From contig JACPVX010000051.1 in the NCBI GenBank assembly GCA_016191555.1, positions 229,378-293,377 of the forward strand: DNA of 64,000 bases. The letters are read 5' to 3'. This DNA comes from Bacteroidota bacterium (GTDB lineage: Bacteria; Bacteroidota; Bacteroidia; Cytophagales; Cyclobacteriaceae). How positions within the stretch are numbered: position 1 is the stretch's first letter; each line of letters starts with the position of its first letter. The notes beneath the pieces were generated by a model, which saw nothing but the letters and a program-made list of their open reading frames with translations, ran no database searches and had not been told where the DNA came from. The position numbers were made by a program, and so were the translations under genes. Positions 10,401 to 16,518 of this stretch are shown one piece after another.

Positions 10401-12323
10401 ATTTTATATCAAACAGTAATTAACTCCGGTGCTACAGTAATTATTCCTAGTGGTTCAATCGGTCACAGTTTAGGTACTTTATCGGGCACAGGCGATCTTG
10501 AAATCGACAGCGATGATGTAAGTGCTGTCTTACCTGCCGCCATTTACGATACATTCTTTTCATGTGCAGGGGGTGGCTTGATATTCGGTGGTAGCGGTAG
10601 CTATGAGATTCTTGGTGGAATTACAACTTTGAGAAACCTAACATTGAATGGTACAGGAGATAAGTCGTTGTCAAATAATAATATTACTATTTGTAATGAT
10701 CTTACAATCAATAATGGAGGATTCTTCAATTCTTCCAGCCGTACAATTATTGTTCAAAATGATGTATTGCTGAATGCAGGATCGTTTAGCACCTCTGCAG
10801 GTACGCTGACGATTACTAGGGATTTAACACAAACAAGCGGTGCTTTTGATGGAGGAACTGGAGGAACAAAAACGATAGGTAGAAATCTGACCATAAATGG
10901 CGGAAGTTTTACACCTGGTTCCGGCAGCGCCAACATTATTCGAGTGAATGGAAATATGACCGTGAGTAATGCTGCAACGATCTCTACTGGCACAGGTGGA
11001 GCAACTGGTCAACGATTCACTTTTGGTGGAACAGTGGCTCAAGTACTCACAGGAGATTTTACCTCCAGCAGAGCATTTAACCGTTTAGAGATCAGTAATA
11101 GTGCTGGCTTGACTTTTGCAGGCGATGTGACTTTGATCAGCCAACTTATACTAACGAATGGCTTAATAACACCTGGAAGCAACCGATTCTTATTGACGAG
11201 TACCGCCACTGCCTCACCGACTGCAGGTAGCGCTACCTCATTTGTTAATGGTAAACTTTATAAGACAGTAGCTAGCGGAGGTAGTGGATTTACTTTTCCA
11301 ATAGGTAAATCATCGCGTTGGAGAAGTGGAGCTGTATTATCTGTTTCTTCGAATGGTGTAACCTGGGATATGGAGTATTTTAGCGGTACTTCAACTGGCG
11401 CAGTCGCTGCGGCACCTCCTCCACGGAGTAATCCAGTTAATAATTTGACCTCCTCTGATCCTCTGGTACTAAGATTATCGAATGCCGAGTACTGGAAAGT
11501 TTCAGATGGTTCAGCCACATCAAATGGTCGCTCAGCTCGCGTTGGATTAAGTTGGGGTATTGAAAGTGATGTTTCAGCTAATTTGGCACAGCGAGAAGCT
11601 ATGAAAGTAATGAGTTGGAATGGAACCAATTGGACAAATAATGGTGGTACTAATTTCCAACCAGGTGGGGCGCACACGCAAACACGTGGAACTTTTGAAT
11701 CAACTGCGACATTGTCATTTAGTGAAAATATAGTGACATTAGGTTCAACTGAGATTGCGAATGCGTTGCCAGTTAATTTGATAAAGTTTGAAGGTAGTAT
11801 CCTCGGCTCGATCGCTAGCCTCTATTGGGAAACAGCGTCAGAATTGAATAATGAGTATTTTGAACTACAACATTCCTTGGACGGATCAGAATTTATACCA
11901 GTTGGAAGAAGAGAGGGGAAAGGAACTACTAACCAAAAGTCAGAGTACTATTTTGAACATCGCAACCTTACCAAAGGAGTGAACTATTATCGATTGCTAC
12001 AATCTGATTTTGATGGTAAAGTTTCGTATAGCGATGTAATTAGCTTAGAGTACGATGGCGCTACTCCACTCATCGCTTTCTTATTTCCTAATCCAACAAC
12101 GCATCAGAATATAAATATTGAATTAGTCAATGCTACTAGCCAGAATGTAAACGTAAGAATCTTTGATATGACTGGTAAAACTATTCTGACTTCCGTTATT
12201 AACTCTGAAGATTTGGAATCAATTATTTCTTTGAAGTCAAGCGAATTAAAATCAGGAGTTTATATAGTTGAAGTTGTTCAAGGTTCTCAACGAATAACAA
12301 AACGATTGGTCATCAGGAATTAA
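1413..12323 (+). CDS. giant repeat-rich secreted protein with T9SS type A sorting domain
   Basis: This is a 3,636-residue exported surface or extracellular protein, likely an adhesin-like beta-helical filament. The start at 1413 gives a clean signal peptide (MKKSVRFSLILSIFLTSFL, cleavage after AFS about residue 25); ATGs in frame at 1320 and 1389 only add a charged tail. Residues about 120-750 hold six ~97-residue repeats rich in Thr, Asn and Gly. Four macro-modules can be seen. Each starts with a Trp/Tyr-rich head (DNA near 1500, 4620, 7320, 10270) and ends with a FPIG or FPVG motif (4194, 6897, 9774, 11295). Residues about 3450-3550 look like a beta-sandwich linker ending in YYRLLQSDFDG. 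The last ~85 residues, from FLFPNPT to the end, are a typical T9SS C-terminal domain with GVYIVEV near the end. T9SS export and surface attachment are inferred from that domain. Confidence 0.93.
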   Translation: MKKSVRFSLILSIFLTSFLSHVAFSQTTGDYQSNAASFNWTATANWQRWNGSAWVSNPAEGYPGQNASGIAGTVTILNTHTVTLNVNPAQSIGNLILASGSTFAGGNNTLTLSGNFTNNGGTFTVATSTITFNGTGAQAINGTVASQSFNNIIVNKASGALSVGGSITTVSVASFTQTLGDFNAPATLNITSAFTLTAGNFSAGSNLNINGGNFANNGGTFVPNTGSVTFTSGAAQAINGTAVTQTFNNLVINKSGNTLTVGGSTTTLNVNNLTRTLGNFTAPATLNVSGTITLTAGTFTAGTNTNLSGDFINDGGTFTPGANTVTFNGSGAQTISGAVATQTFGNVIINKAGGAVSVGGSTTTVNVAAFTQTLGDFNAPATLAATGAVTLTAGTFTAGANLNISGASFTNNGATFVPGAGAVTFTGGAAQQINGTPATQTFNNLVINKSANTLSVGGSTTTLNVNNLTRTLGTFAAPATVSVSGSLTLTAGTYTAGATTNVAGSIINTAGTFTAGANTNVGGDFTNNGGTFTPGGNTVTFNGTGAQAINGTAVTQTFSAIIINKTSGAVTVGGSLTTINATTFTQTLGDFSGPATLSVSAGITLTAGTHTAGAAINITGGNFTNNNGATFVPGSNTLTFSSGAAQAINGTLVAQTLGNIIVNKGGGSTLSVGGGTTTLNTAAFTLTAGNFTAPTTFYATGAFTLTAGTFTASTNTNLDGDFINNGGTFSPGTFTVTFGGSGTKTITGSNATIASFYDLVISSGTVVYGSSAVNRTINVLDNLTITGGSFLSGTTVGNAHIINLTGSLQNDGTIDFSANSATAHRIVFTGAGAKTISGAGSTTFQNIVMSTTASAVVNVNANTRINGTLSWTADGLLILGANDITFGNTASATSPTANRYIQVNGTSTSTSQVVKVSNATTASWQFLFPIGTATNGYTPLDLTTATITNAPTINSRLAAKVILGVDEPGKLKRTFRLKVTGNGISTTFTNGRFNYQSPGDVSGAEPIASYSSFWYQKESTGIWVKVNGTAPGTINTSPTLSFFTGPTTSQPLSNDTYYFTIGTPGAYGQTWYSYQTGDWSNPLTWTTDGSSFPLYVNPTNSIPGLADNVIIKSGNTVTMDINNVTINSINVIGTLDLVATTGHNFTTINGSGKIKIAGATDNFPAGTSTNFIDNAVGGTLEINGSGIQLATPRTFNNMIVNMTGATDAAVLKSNFTLNGDFTITNGLFQFENVTAPAIRTFTVNGNVTISSTGGIRTANANLRHEFNLFGDFTNNGTAYFTNRVVADYTGAEATDGIVDVNMRSASKDQAITCNGVTRFYRLEINKGTDDTYKATITAADPTFFNLFGKADYDTNTNQAATNDNALGLIFGTVEIGPNVTIAALNTGTVNYSVYQGSQLWVNGGSVSKIGDASANGAIVPYGKVRVTLGSLTADCGSGLTIRESGSVQVEGGTLTSRCIRTSVLGTSAVGSYIQSGGTVNLTGITTGGIQTGYAELSLTYTGNVFNMSGGTLTIRGVHNTADRAAIFINSDPANVSVTGGTVIFEISNNNAYRITSRAPFWNVILRKTAGTTTAIQLAGTTSGTGTFPDLQTLLIQPLVVLNDLTIESPVTFNTNNADVTVGGDFEIKNGATYTFGTNTTTINGSGVSSLVFGNTATTQSFNNLVINKTNTTDEVAVTSGRPSPSAALQVNGTLTVSKGTFNYGSFNVSTKSTVTLGSSVTVGKLASTGKLVMDGASAQTLNSSLASIYNVEINNSSNVTLATNNLTILQTLTLTAGNFNIGILKLTLSGSTATIAGSSFSATKMIQTAANASDGGLELYLDANETLTFPIGVAGKYTPVTATFTSFSDDGLVKINPVNGVLQTTNLSGGADILAYYWRVGSSNFTVKPTVRYTFQYVIGDVGGVEANYFPGKVLDSNPFTRSSETPSTKVNTTTKVITFNGSGTGFTLEDANYTAGGTNRFTGLPIVYYTRVFGDGNNIAWTNANNWTLGTNGAFAKHDSRQSAAPDYPKAGDIAIVGYVPFTDVLAAANLGKPHGIAINNGQTIDIAELRFEQMKDVSNNPTARNYAFNFQFRPTVVINNYGTQGQLTNAKVSGEGMFWIRTSAGNPLSDPSFTGVDLGSFNLQDSSYVVYENANNGSIYNNMPTSFPNLMMASNGWGNQDQDTTIPKNITVNGDFELLGNINLVLSTGATGDITVKRKFRFFRSNANGNDSGGGGELRFGNTGTPRTINILGDLLIGNGYAAIIRVLTPGTTPITHTINLYGNFTQRTTAGNGFKGGAVATEDRINMNLLGSSSMTLTNSGGDAPQFYSLTVNKGTSIATTASFNSLFTIDGPTNAVAKPLTLTNGLFIINAAANIVLTSGGADFNIPATAGLEVKAGTVATTTTSTNANITLDGLLRVSGGTVTVDGGGATDTNYIQYSNSGNAAIEVTGGTLTVAGQIRRDLTSTTGILKYTQSAGTVLVANEGTSTAIRGVFEVINPGSQFNHSGGSFTIVRGNGSASVPSLWLEPGSTSITAGSTITIGNASTPAGTIGIKSLATLNNLNIAGLAASTPQVSLYVTPLTVAGDITVAASNTLNALSRDLTIGGNFTVNGTYTSGNNTTTFNNPSTATIGGVVSALSFYNFTKSGVGTLTLARDITVNRDLKSNAGVLATATFTINLLRHAEINATITSTSGSGLIFGSTTTQQQLTRASSGTGTMGIVTINNSNGVIIPDGNGYDFNITTNLRLQSGVFDIGGSLLSLGTAAVITPVNPFSAANLIQTNSSFTDKGVRKQFPTNYTTDFVFPVGQAYYTPITFNFSSGNTTGSSGTPTITVRPSNRVHPVIVNDDGVGEQPDPVTFNDLNNALQYYWIISATGVSNTFKSSMALQYTQPLVAAASPYYSESDYIAARILTDPSVNPSLNITKLSTAEVNEGTNTITFNFSSVVDERSISGEYFAGVDVAIPNNVPTYTTVMSGNVGDNIYDSPVFGGIPTGSRVIVSPGHTVTFNTGSVILYQTVINSGATVIIPSGSIGHSLGTLSGTGDLEIDSDDVSAVLPAAIYDTFFSCAGGGLIFGGSGSYEILGGITTLRNLTLNGTGDKSLSNNNITICNDLTINNGGFFNSSSRTIIVQNDVLLNAGSFSTSAGTLTITRDLTQTSGAFDGGTGGTKTIGRNLTINGGSFTPGSGSANIIRVNGNMTVSNAATISTGTGGATGQRFTFGGTVAQVLTGDFTSSRAFNRLEISNSAGLTFAGDVTLISQLILTNGLITPGSNRFLLTSTATASPTAGSATSFVNGKLYKTVASGGSGFTFPIGKSSRWRSGAVLSVSSNGVTWDMEYFSGTSTGAVAAAPPPRSNPVNNLTSSDPLVLRLSNAEYWKVSDGSATSNGRSARVGLSWGIESDVSANLAQREAMKVMSWNGTNWTNNGGTNFQPGGAHTQTRGTFESTATLSFSENIVTLGSTEIANALPVNLIKFEGSILGSIASLYWETASELNNEYFELQHSLDGSEFIPVGRREGKGTTNQKSEYYFEHRNLTKGVNYYRLLQSDFDGKVSYSDVISLEYDGATPLIAFLFPNPTTHQNINIELVNATSQNVNVRIFDMTGKTILTSVINSEDLESIISLKSSELKSGVYIVEVVQGSQRITKRLVIRN
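1769..3660 (+). repeat. six ~290-bp in-frame tandem repeats in alternating (dimeric) order
   Basis: Units are marked by QxFNNLVINK-like segments encoded near 1851, 2146, 2438, 2730, 3078 and 3377, so spacing is about 292-298 bp. The interval 2730-3078 is about 350 bp because of an extra half-unit. Odd units carry FTQTLGDFNAPATL and even units carry LTRTLGNFTAPATL or its variants, which gives a higher-order period of about 585 bp. Units are diverged at DNA level, so the array is not recently amplified throughout. Confidence 0.9.
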
Positions 12324-12337
12324 GAGTTAGTAAACTT

Positions 12338-12370
12338 CAAAAAAAGTGGGTAGTAATACCCACTTTTTTT
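12338..12370. terminator. intrinsic terminator, probably bidirectional
   Basis: The stem GTGGGTA (12346-12352) pairs with TACCCAC (12357-12363) around the loop GTAA, flanked by A7 on the left and T7 on the right. It lies between the convergent giant gene and the AraC-methyltransferase gene and can end transcription from both. Confidence 0.9.
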
Positions 12371-12395
12371 ATGAGTAATAAATTTTGCCAATTTA

Positions 12396-13247
12396 TTACT
12401 CAATTATCTTTTTGGCCATTTCCCAGCCAATAATGCTTTTTTTGCGAGTAGCATCCCATCGATATTCACCTAAGATGCCATCCTTTCGAATCACTCTATG
12501 ACAGGGAATTAGATATGCAATGTGATTCGAGCCTACTGCAGAACCTACCGCTTGCATGGCTTTAGGACTATTTATTTGCCGTGCAATGTTTTGGTAGGTA
12601 GTTACTTCGCCTAATGGCAAACGAAGGAGAGCTTCCCATACTTTTATTTGAAAGTTAGTTCCCTTGACAAAGACGTGCAGTTTCTTTCCATGATTCATTG
12701 GCTGAAAGATTGATTGAATAAGTCCTTTTGTTGTTTCTTGGCGCTGATGGAAAATAGAATTATTCCAATGCTCTTTCATTCTTTTTAATTCAAAATTGGG
12801 ATCTTCATCTGTAGCTAGAAAAGAAAGCCAACAAATGCCACGTTCAGTAATACCAATAAGAGCTACTCCAAATGGCGTGGCATGAAATCCATAGTCGATG
12901 TGAATGCCAGAGCCATGAAGTTTGTATTCTTGTGGGGTAACCCCCTCCAACGTAGTAAATAAGTCGTAAACACGAGATTGACTAGAAAGCCCTGCGTCAG
13001 TGGCAGCCTCAATAATATTTTTAGCGTTTTCTAATTTGTTTTTTAAAAAACCAACAGTTAGAAATTGTAAAAATCGCTTCGGGCTTATGCCTGCCCATTC
13101 AGTGAATAATCGTTGGAAATGAAATGGGCTTAAATGTACTTTTTCGGCTACATCATCTAATTCAGGTTGTTGCTGAAAATTTTTTTCTAGATAAATGATA
13201 GCTTGTTCAATTCGTTGGTAGTTGAAGGTGTTTTCTTCTTTATTCAT
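12396..13247 (-). CDS. ada: AraC-type HTH / methylated-DNA-protein cysteine methyltransferase fusion (Ada without N-domain)
   Basis: This 283-residue protein likely repairs O6-alkylguanine by suicidal transfer of the alkyl group to its own cysteine, and probably also regulates transcription. An AraC-type helix-turn-helix lies at about residues 10-110 (LDDVAEKVHLSPFHFQRLF). The C-terminal methyltransferase domain carries the active-site motif PCHRV with Cys249, followed by GxLGxYRW-like residues. E. coli Ada has an additional N-terminal zinc and phosphotriester domain that is absent here; a separate gene for such a domain lies immediately upstream (13291-13554) on the same strand. The regulator half may respond to that partner, which is inference. 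The 44-bp gap to the upstream gene fits an operon. Confidence 0.93.
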   Translation of the reverse strand: MNKEENTFNYQRIEQAIIYLEKNFQQQPELDDVAEKVHLSPFHFQRLFTEWAGISPKRFLQFLTVGFLKNKLENAKNIIEAATDAGLSSQSRVYDLFTTLEGVTPQEYKLHGSGIHIDYGFHATPFGVALIGITERGICWLSFLATDEDPNFELKRMKEHWNNSIFHQRQETTKGLIQSIFQPMNHGKKLHVFVKGTNFQIKVWEALLRLPLGEVTTYQNIARQINSPKAMQAVGSAVGSNHIAYLIPCHRVIRKDGILGEYRWDATRKKSIIGWEMAKKIIE

Positions 13248-13290
13248 AACGATAAAGTTAATTTATTTTGATCATGTAAAGATGTGGACA

Positions 13291-13554
13291 TCACCGTAGA
13301 TGCTCAACCCGCTTATTGCTATTTTTCCAATTCTGATATTCGGTCTTCATACAATGCCCACATGGGCGGTAGCCGTTTTGCTTAGCTTCTTCAACGGAAG
13401 TAAAGAACACGCGATTCTGTCTATTCATTCTTTTACCTGCTTGACAATGTAATTTGCCGTAAATCTTAGCCCTGACATACCCTGCAAATTGAATTCTTCT
13501 AAGACGAATTTGGCGATGTAATTCTTTTGCCTTAAGGGAAGAATGATAAAACAT
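13291..13554 (-). CDS. stand-alone Ada-type metal-binding domain protein
   Basis: This small protein of 87 residues matches the Ada zinc-binding (N-Ada) domain. It contains IYGKLHCQAGKRM, then RVFF, then GYRPCGHCMKTEY, followed by WK, the usual layout of small Bacteroidota proteins of this type. The ATG at 13554 is chosen because it starts just after the upstream gene ends (13568); the longer frame to 13602 would overlap that gene. Three of the four Ada zinc cysteines are recognisable (HC, PCGHC); the position of the second Cys in the C-x3-C pair is Lys. In Ada the first Cys accepts methyl from phosphotriesters; whether that holds here is unknown. Confidence 0.85.
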   Translation of the reverse strand: MFYHSSLKAKELHRQIRLRRIQFAGYVRAKIYGKLHCQAGKRMNRQNRVFFTSVEEAKQNGYRPCGHCMKTEYQNWKNSNKRVEHLR

Positions 13555-13567
13555 GAATATTTTAGAA

Positions 13568-14257
13568 TTAGATAGCATCATGAAAAATGATTCCGAGCGC
13601 ATATCGCACTCCGGAGCGTATGGTACTTACCCCATGTTTTATATTAGCTTTATAGTATCCTTTGCTGCCTTTGACTGGTTTGAAGTTAGTAGTGAAGATG
13701 AGGGCATCACCTTTATTAAGATTGATGACTTCTGCTTTCGATTGAGCCCGCGGCACTTGTTCAACTAGCACGAACTCGCCTCCGGTAAAATCAACGCCAG
13801 GCTGACTTAGCACGATAACCATTTGAAATGGAAAGAAAACTTCTCCATATAAATCTTGATGAAGTGTGTTGTATCCGCCTTTTTGGTATTTAAGGATTAA
13901 TGGAGTAGGGCGCAGTTGATTTTTAGAGTGACATAGCGAAATCAATTCGTGATGGCTGGTTGGAAATTCTTTGTTTATTCCTAAATGTCCCATCCAGTTA
14001 TTGGCAACTTCTACTAACAGTGGATAGATTCTTTCACGCATCTTTTGTATATCATCTGGAAGCGGATACGTGAAATATTTATAAAGCCCTTTGCCAAAAC
14101 GGTACCGTTCCATATCAACACTACTTCTGTAAAGTTCATTCTTATCAAAATTGTGAATCAAGGAATCGCCAAGGTAATCGGAAAGATAGTTCTGGATAAT
14201 AGCATAACCACTCTCTTGTAGTGACTTGTGTAGTTCAGTGGCATCAATCTCTTTCAT
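13568..14257 (-). CDS. 2OG-Fe(II) oxygenase of the Oxygenase-NA type
   Basis: This 229-residue protein probably is an iron- and 2-oxoglutarate-dependent dioxygenase acting in alkylation repair. The iron ligands are visible as HQD in TLHQDLYGEVFFP and a distal His in ANIKHGVS; an Arg in SGVRYALGIIFHD would bind 2-oxoglutarate. The pattern matches the PF09859-like family often found with ada and alkA genes. The ATG at 14257 is preferred over a GTG at 14293 that would add 12 residues. It heads a minus-strand group of three repair genes and is divergent from the glycosylase gene. The exact substrate is not shown by sequence. Confidence 0.88.
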   Translation of the reverse strand: MKEIDATELHKSLQESGYAIIQNYLSDYLGDSLIHNFDKNELYRSSVDMERYRFGKGLYKYFTYPLPDDIQKMRERIYPLLVEVANNWMGHLGINKEFPTSHHELISLCHSKNQLRPTPLILKYQKGGYNTLHQDLYGEVFFPFQMVIVLSQPGVDFTGGEFVLVEQVPRAQSKAEVINLNKGDALIFTTNFKPVKGSKGYYKANIKHGVSTIRSGVRYALGIIFHDAI

Positions 14258-14350
14258 AGAATAAAGATGAAGCTGATCCGAGAAATATGCCACCCGATTC
14301 TTGCTAAATTATTGGAGGTTTTAATGCTGTAATTTTTATACTATTGTCTC

Positions 14351-15232
14351 ATGCTTCAATTCACAATTTCAACACCTGCGGAGTTTAGTTTTGATCTGTG
14401 TTTGGATTTTTTGCTACGGTCACCGAAGGAAGTTCTTCATTCAGTCAGCGACAAAAAGGTTTATAAGGCAATCACTATCAATGACACGTTCGCGCTCTTG
14501 GAATTAAGTTATTTGAATAAAGGAATTCATGTGACGGTTCTGAATAGTGAAGCTACTCTATCTGATCATGCTGAGATTGAAGAATACGTCCAACAATGGT
14601 TTGACTTAAAAACCAACTTGATGCCATTTTACGCAATGGCTCGCAAGGACAAGTTATTAGCTGCACTGGTTGATCAATACTTTGGATATCGCATCGTGGG
14701 ACAACCTGATTTATTTGAATCGTTAGTTTGGGCTGTAATTGGTCAGCAAATCAATTTATCGTTTGCCTACACATTAAAGCAACGATTCGTTGAAGGATTT
14801 GGGAGGCAGGTAATTTTCAGCGATCGGATTTTTTATTTGTTTCCAACGCCAACTACGGTGGCAGAACTAGGTGATGACGACTTGCTACCATTGCAATTTT
14901 CAAAACAGAAAAGTAAGTATGTAATAGAGATCGCAAAAGCTTTCACAAACGAAAGTATCTCAAAAGAATCAATTGGCAAACTATCCTTCGAATCGGCTAA
15001 AGAAAAATTGATGTCCATCAAAGGTATTGGCAATTGGACTGCCAACTATGCGTTGATGAAAACGTTTCGGTACCCTAACGCATTTCCGCTGGAAGATGCA
15101 GGAATTCACAATGCAATTAAGAACTTAAAGAGAATGAAATCAAAACCAACGCTGGATCAGGTGCGAAGAATTTTTAAGAAATATAAAGGATGGGAAGCGT
15201 ATGCCACACTTTACCTTTGGAAAAGTCTTTAA
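14351..15232 (+). CDS. alkA: DNA-3-methyladenine glycosylase II (AlkA-like)
   Basis: This 293-residue base-excision enzyme should remove alkylated purines from DNA. The C-terminal half is an HhH-GPD domain: VWAVIGQQINLSFA about residue 125, then the helix-hairpin-helix SIKGIGNWTANYAL about residue 220, and the catalytic Asp249 in PLEDAGIHNAI. The N-terminal domain is TBP-like as in AlkA. It starts divergently from the oxygenase gene with about 90 bp between, so one control region could serve both directions. Its last four bases overlap the end of the convergent histidine kinase gene. Confidence 0.92.
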   Translation: MLQFTISTPAEFSFDLCLDFLLRSPKEVLHSVSDKKVYKAITINDTFALLELSYLNKGIHVTVLNSEATLSDHAEIEEYVQQWFDLKTNLMPFYAMARKDKLLAALVDQYFGYRIVGQPDLFESLVWAVIGQQINLSFAYTLKQRFVEGFGRQVIFSDRIFYLFPTPTTVAELGDDDLLPLQFSKQKSKYVIEIAKAFTNESISKESIGKLSFESAKEKLMSIKGIGNWTANYALMKTFRYPNAFPLEDAGIHNAIKNLKRMKSKPTLDQVRRIFKKYKGWEAYATLYLWKSL

Positions 15233-16416
15233 GCGCTTTTTAATTCAATACGAAAGGTAGTACCCTGATTTTCATCGGAGGATTTTACGAATATTTTTCC
15301 CTGATGATATAATTCAATGATGCGTTTAGCTAAAGCGAGTCCTAGGCCCCACCCCCGTTTTTTAGTAGTAAATCCTGGCTTAAAAACATTCTGAATAATC
15401 TTTTTAGGAATACCTTTTCCGGTATCTGAAATGTCGATCAAAACTTTACTATCGCTGCCGCGCAATATTTTGATGGCGATTGTGCCCGTGTTTTCCATGG
15501 CATCGACTGCATTTTTACAGAGATTTTCAATGACCCATTCAAATAGAGGTGCATGAACACGTGCCTGAATAGTCTCCGATAATGTGTAAACTTCTATTTT
15601 TACTTTCGATGATAGGCGTGGTTGCAGGTAGCTCACTACATTATTTATCAACTGAAAAATGTTTTCTTCTTTTAAAACTGGAGTTGAGCCAATACTCGAA
15701 AAGCGCTCGGTAACCATTCTTAGTTTACGAACATCCTTGTCTAACTCTTCTACAAAACCTCGGTTTCTCAAATCTGGGTCATCGCGCAATACTTCCACCC
15801 AAGCCATCAACGAAGAAAGCGGTGTGCCAATTTGATGGGCTGTTTCTTTCGCCAGTCCTACCCACACACGATTTTGTTCAGATGTTTTGGAGTAATTAAA
15901 GGCCAGATACGAAATGAAACCGAAGATGGCCAAGATTGATGTTTCTACGTAAGGAAATAGAATTAACTCTGCCAGCAATGATGAGTTTTTATAATACACT
16001 TTTTGAACAGCAAATGTGCCTTCAGTACCAGCTCCCTTCAGGATAATATCGATTGGAGCGTAGGTATCCTTCATTTCCTCCAGCACCTTTTGTAATACTT
16101 CTTCTTTTTTGTCCTTACTCCATTTCGCGTTTATATCAATGTTATGATGAGAAATGATTCGTCCTTTTTCATCTACCAAAATAGTTGGAATCGAATTGTT
16201 TTTAAAGATGATCTCTTCGGTGATGAAGAGTATTTCATTTCCGTTGTCGTTAATCGTGTATTCAAGAGCTTTCGCAAAGAGCTTAACTTGGTTTTTCTCG
16301 CGTTCCTTTAGCTGTCCGACAAGGATATTAGTAAATAGAATTGTTCCTACACTTATGATCAACGACACCGCCAAAATGATCCATTTCAGATTGGTGTTGT
16401 CTTTGTAAAACTCCAT
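15229..16416 (-). CDS. membrane sensor histidine kinase
   Basis: This 395-residue two-component sensor has two membrane segments (about residues 10-30 and 155-180) flanking an extracytoplasmic region. The dimerisation and phosphoacceptor box is ETAHQIGTPLSSLMAW with His about 194. The ATP-binding domain shows an N-box (ENLCKNAVDAM), DTGKGIP and FTTKKRGWGLGLALA. The start MEFYKDNTNLKW at 16416 is preferred because related kinases begin close to the first membrane segment; an in-frame ATG at 16446 adds ten residues. No response regulator is adjacent, so it is an orphan here. A terminator just upstream separates it from the ABC exporter genes. Confidence 0.93.
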   Translation of the reverse strand: MEFYKDNTNLKWIILAVSLIISVGTILFTNILVGQLKEREKNQVKLFAKALEYTINDNGNEILFITEEIIFKNNSIPTILVDEKGRIISHHNIDINAKWSKDKKEEVLQKVLEEMKDTYAPIDIILKGAGTEGTFAVQKVYYKNSSLLAELILFPYVETSILAIFGFISYLAFNYSKTSEQNRVWVGLAKETAHQIGTPLSSLMAWVEVLRDDPDLRNRGFVEELDKDVRKLRMVTERFSSIGSTPVLKEENIFQLINNVVSYLQPRLSSKVKIEVYTLSETIQARVHAPLFEWVIENLCKNAVDAMENTGTIAIKILRGSDSKVLIDISDTGKGIPKKIIQNVFKPGFTTKKRGWGLGLALAKRIIELYHQGKIFVKSSDENQGTTFRIELKSA

Positions 16417-16463
16417 GGAGGCTGGAGATGAAGAATTGCTCGGCATATAGCATGAAGTTAAAT

Positions 16464-16498
16464 AAAAAAATCCGGATAGGTAGTATCCGGATTTTTTT
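16464..16498 (-). terminator. intrinsic terminator after the ABC-2 permease gene
   Basis: TCCGGATA (16471-16478) pairs with TATCCGGA (16484-16491) around GGTAG, with A7 and T7 flanks on either side. It ends the exporter operon on the minus strand and lies immediately upstream of the histidine kinase gene. Confidence 0.9.
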
Positions 16499-16518
16499 GT
16501 TCCTGCGAGTTAGCAGAA

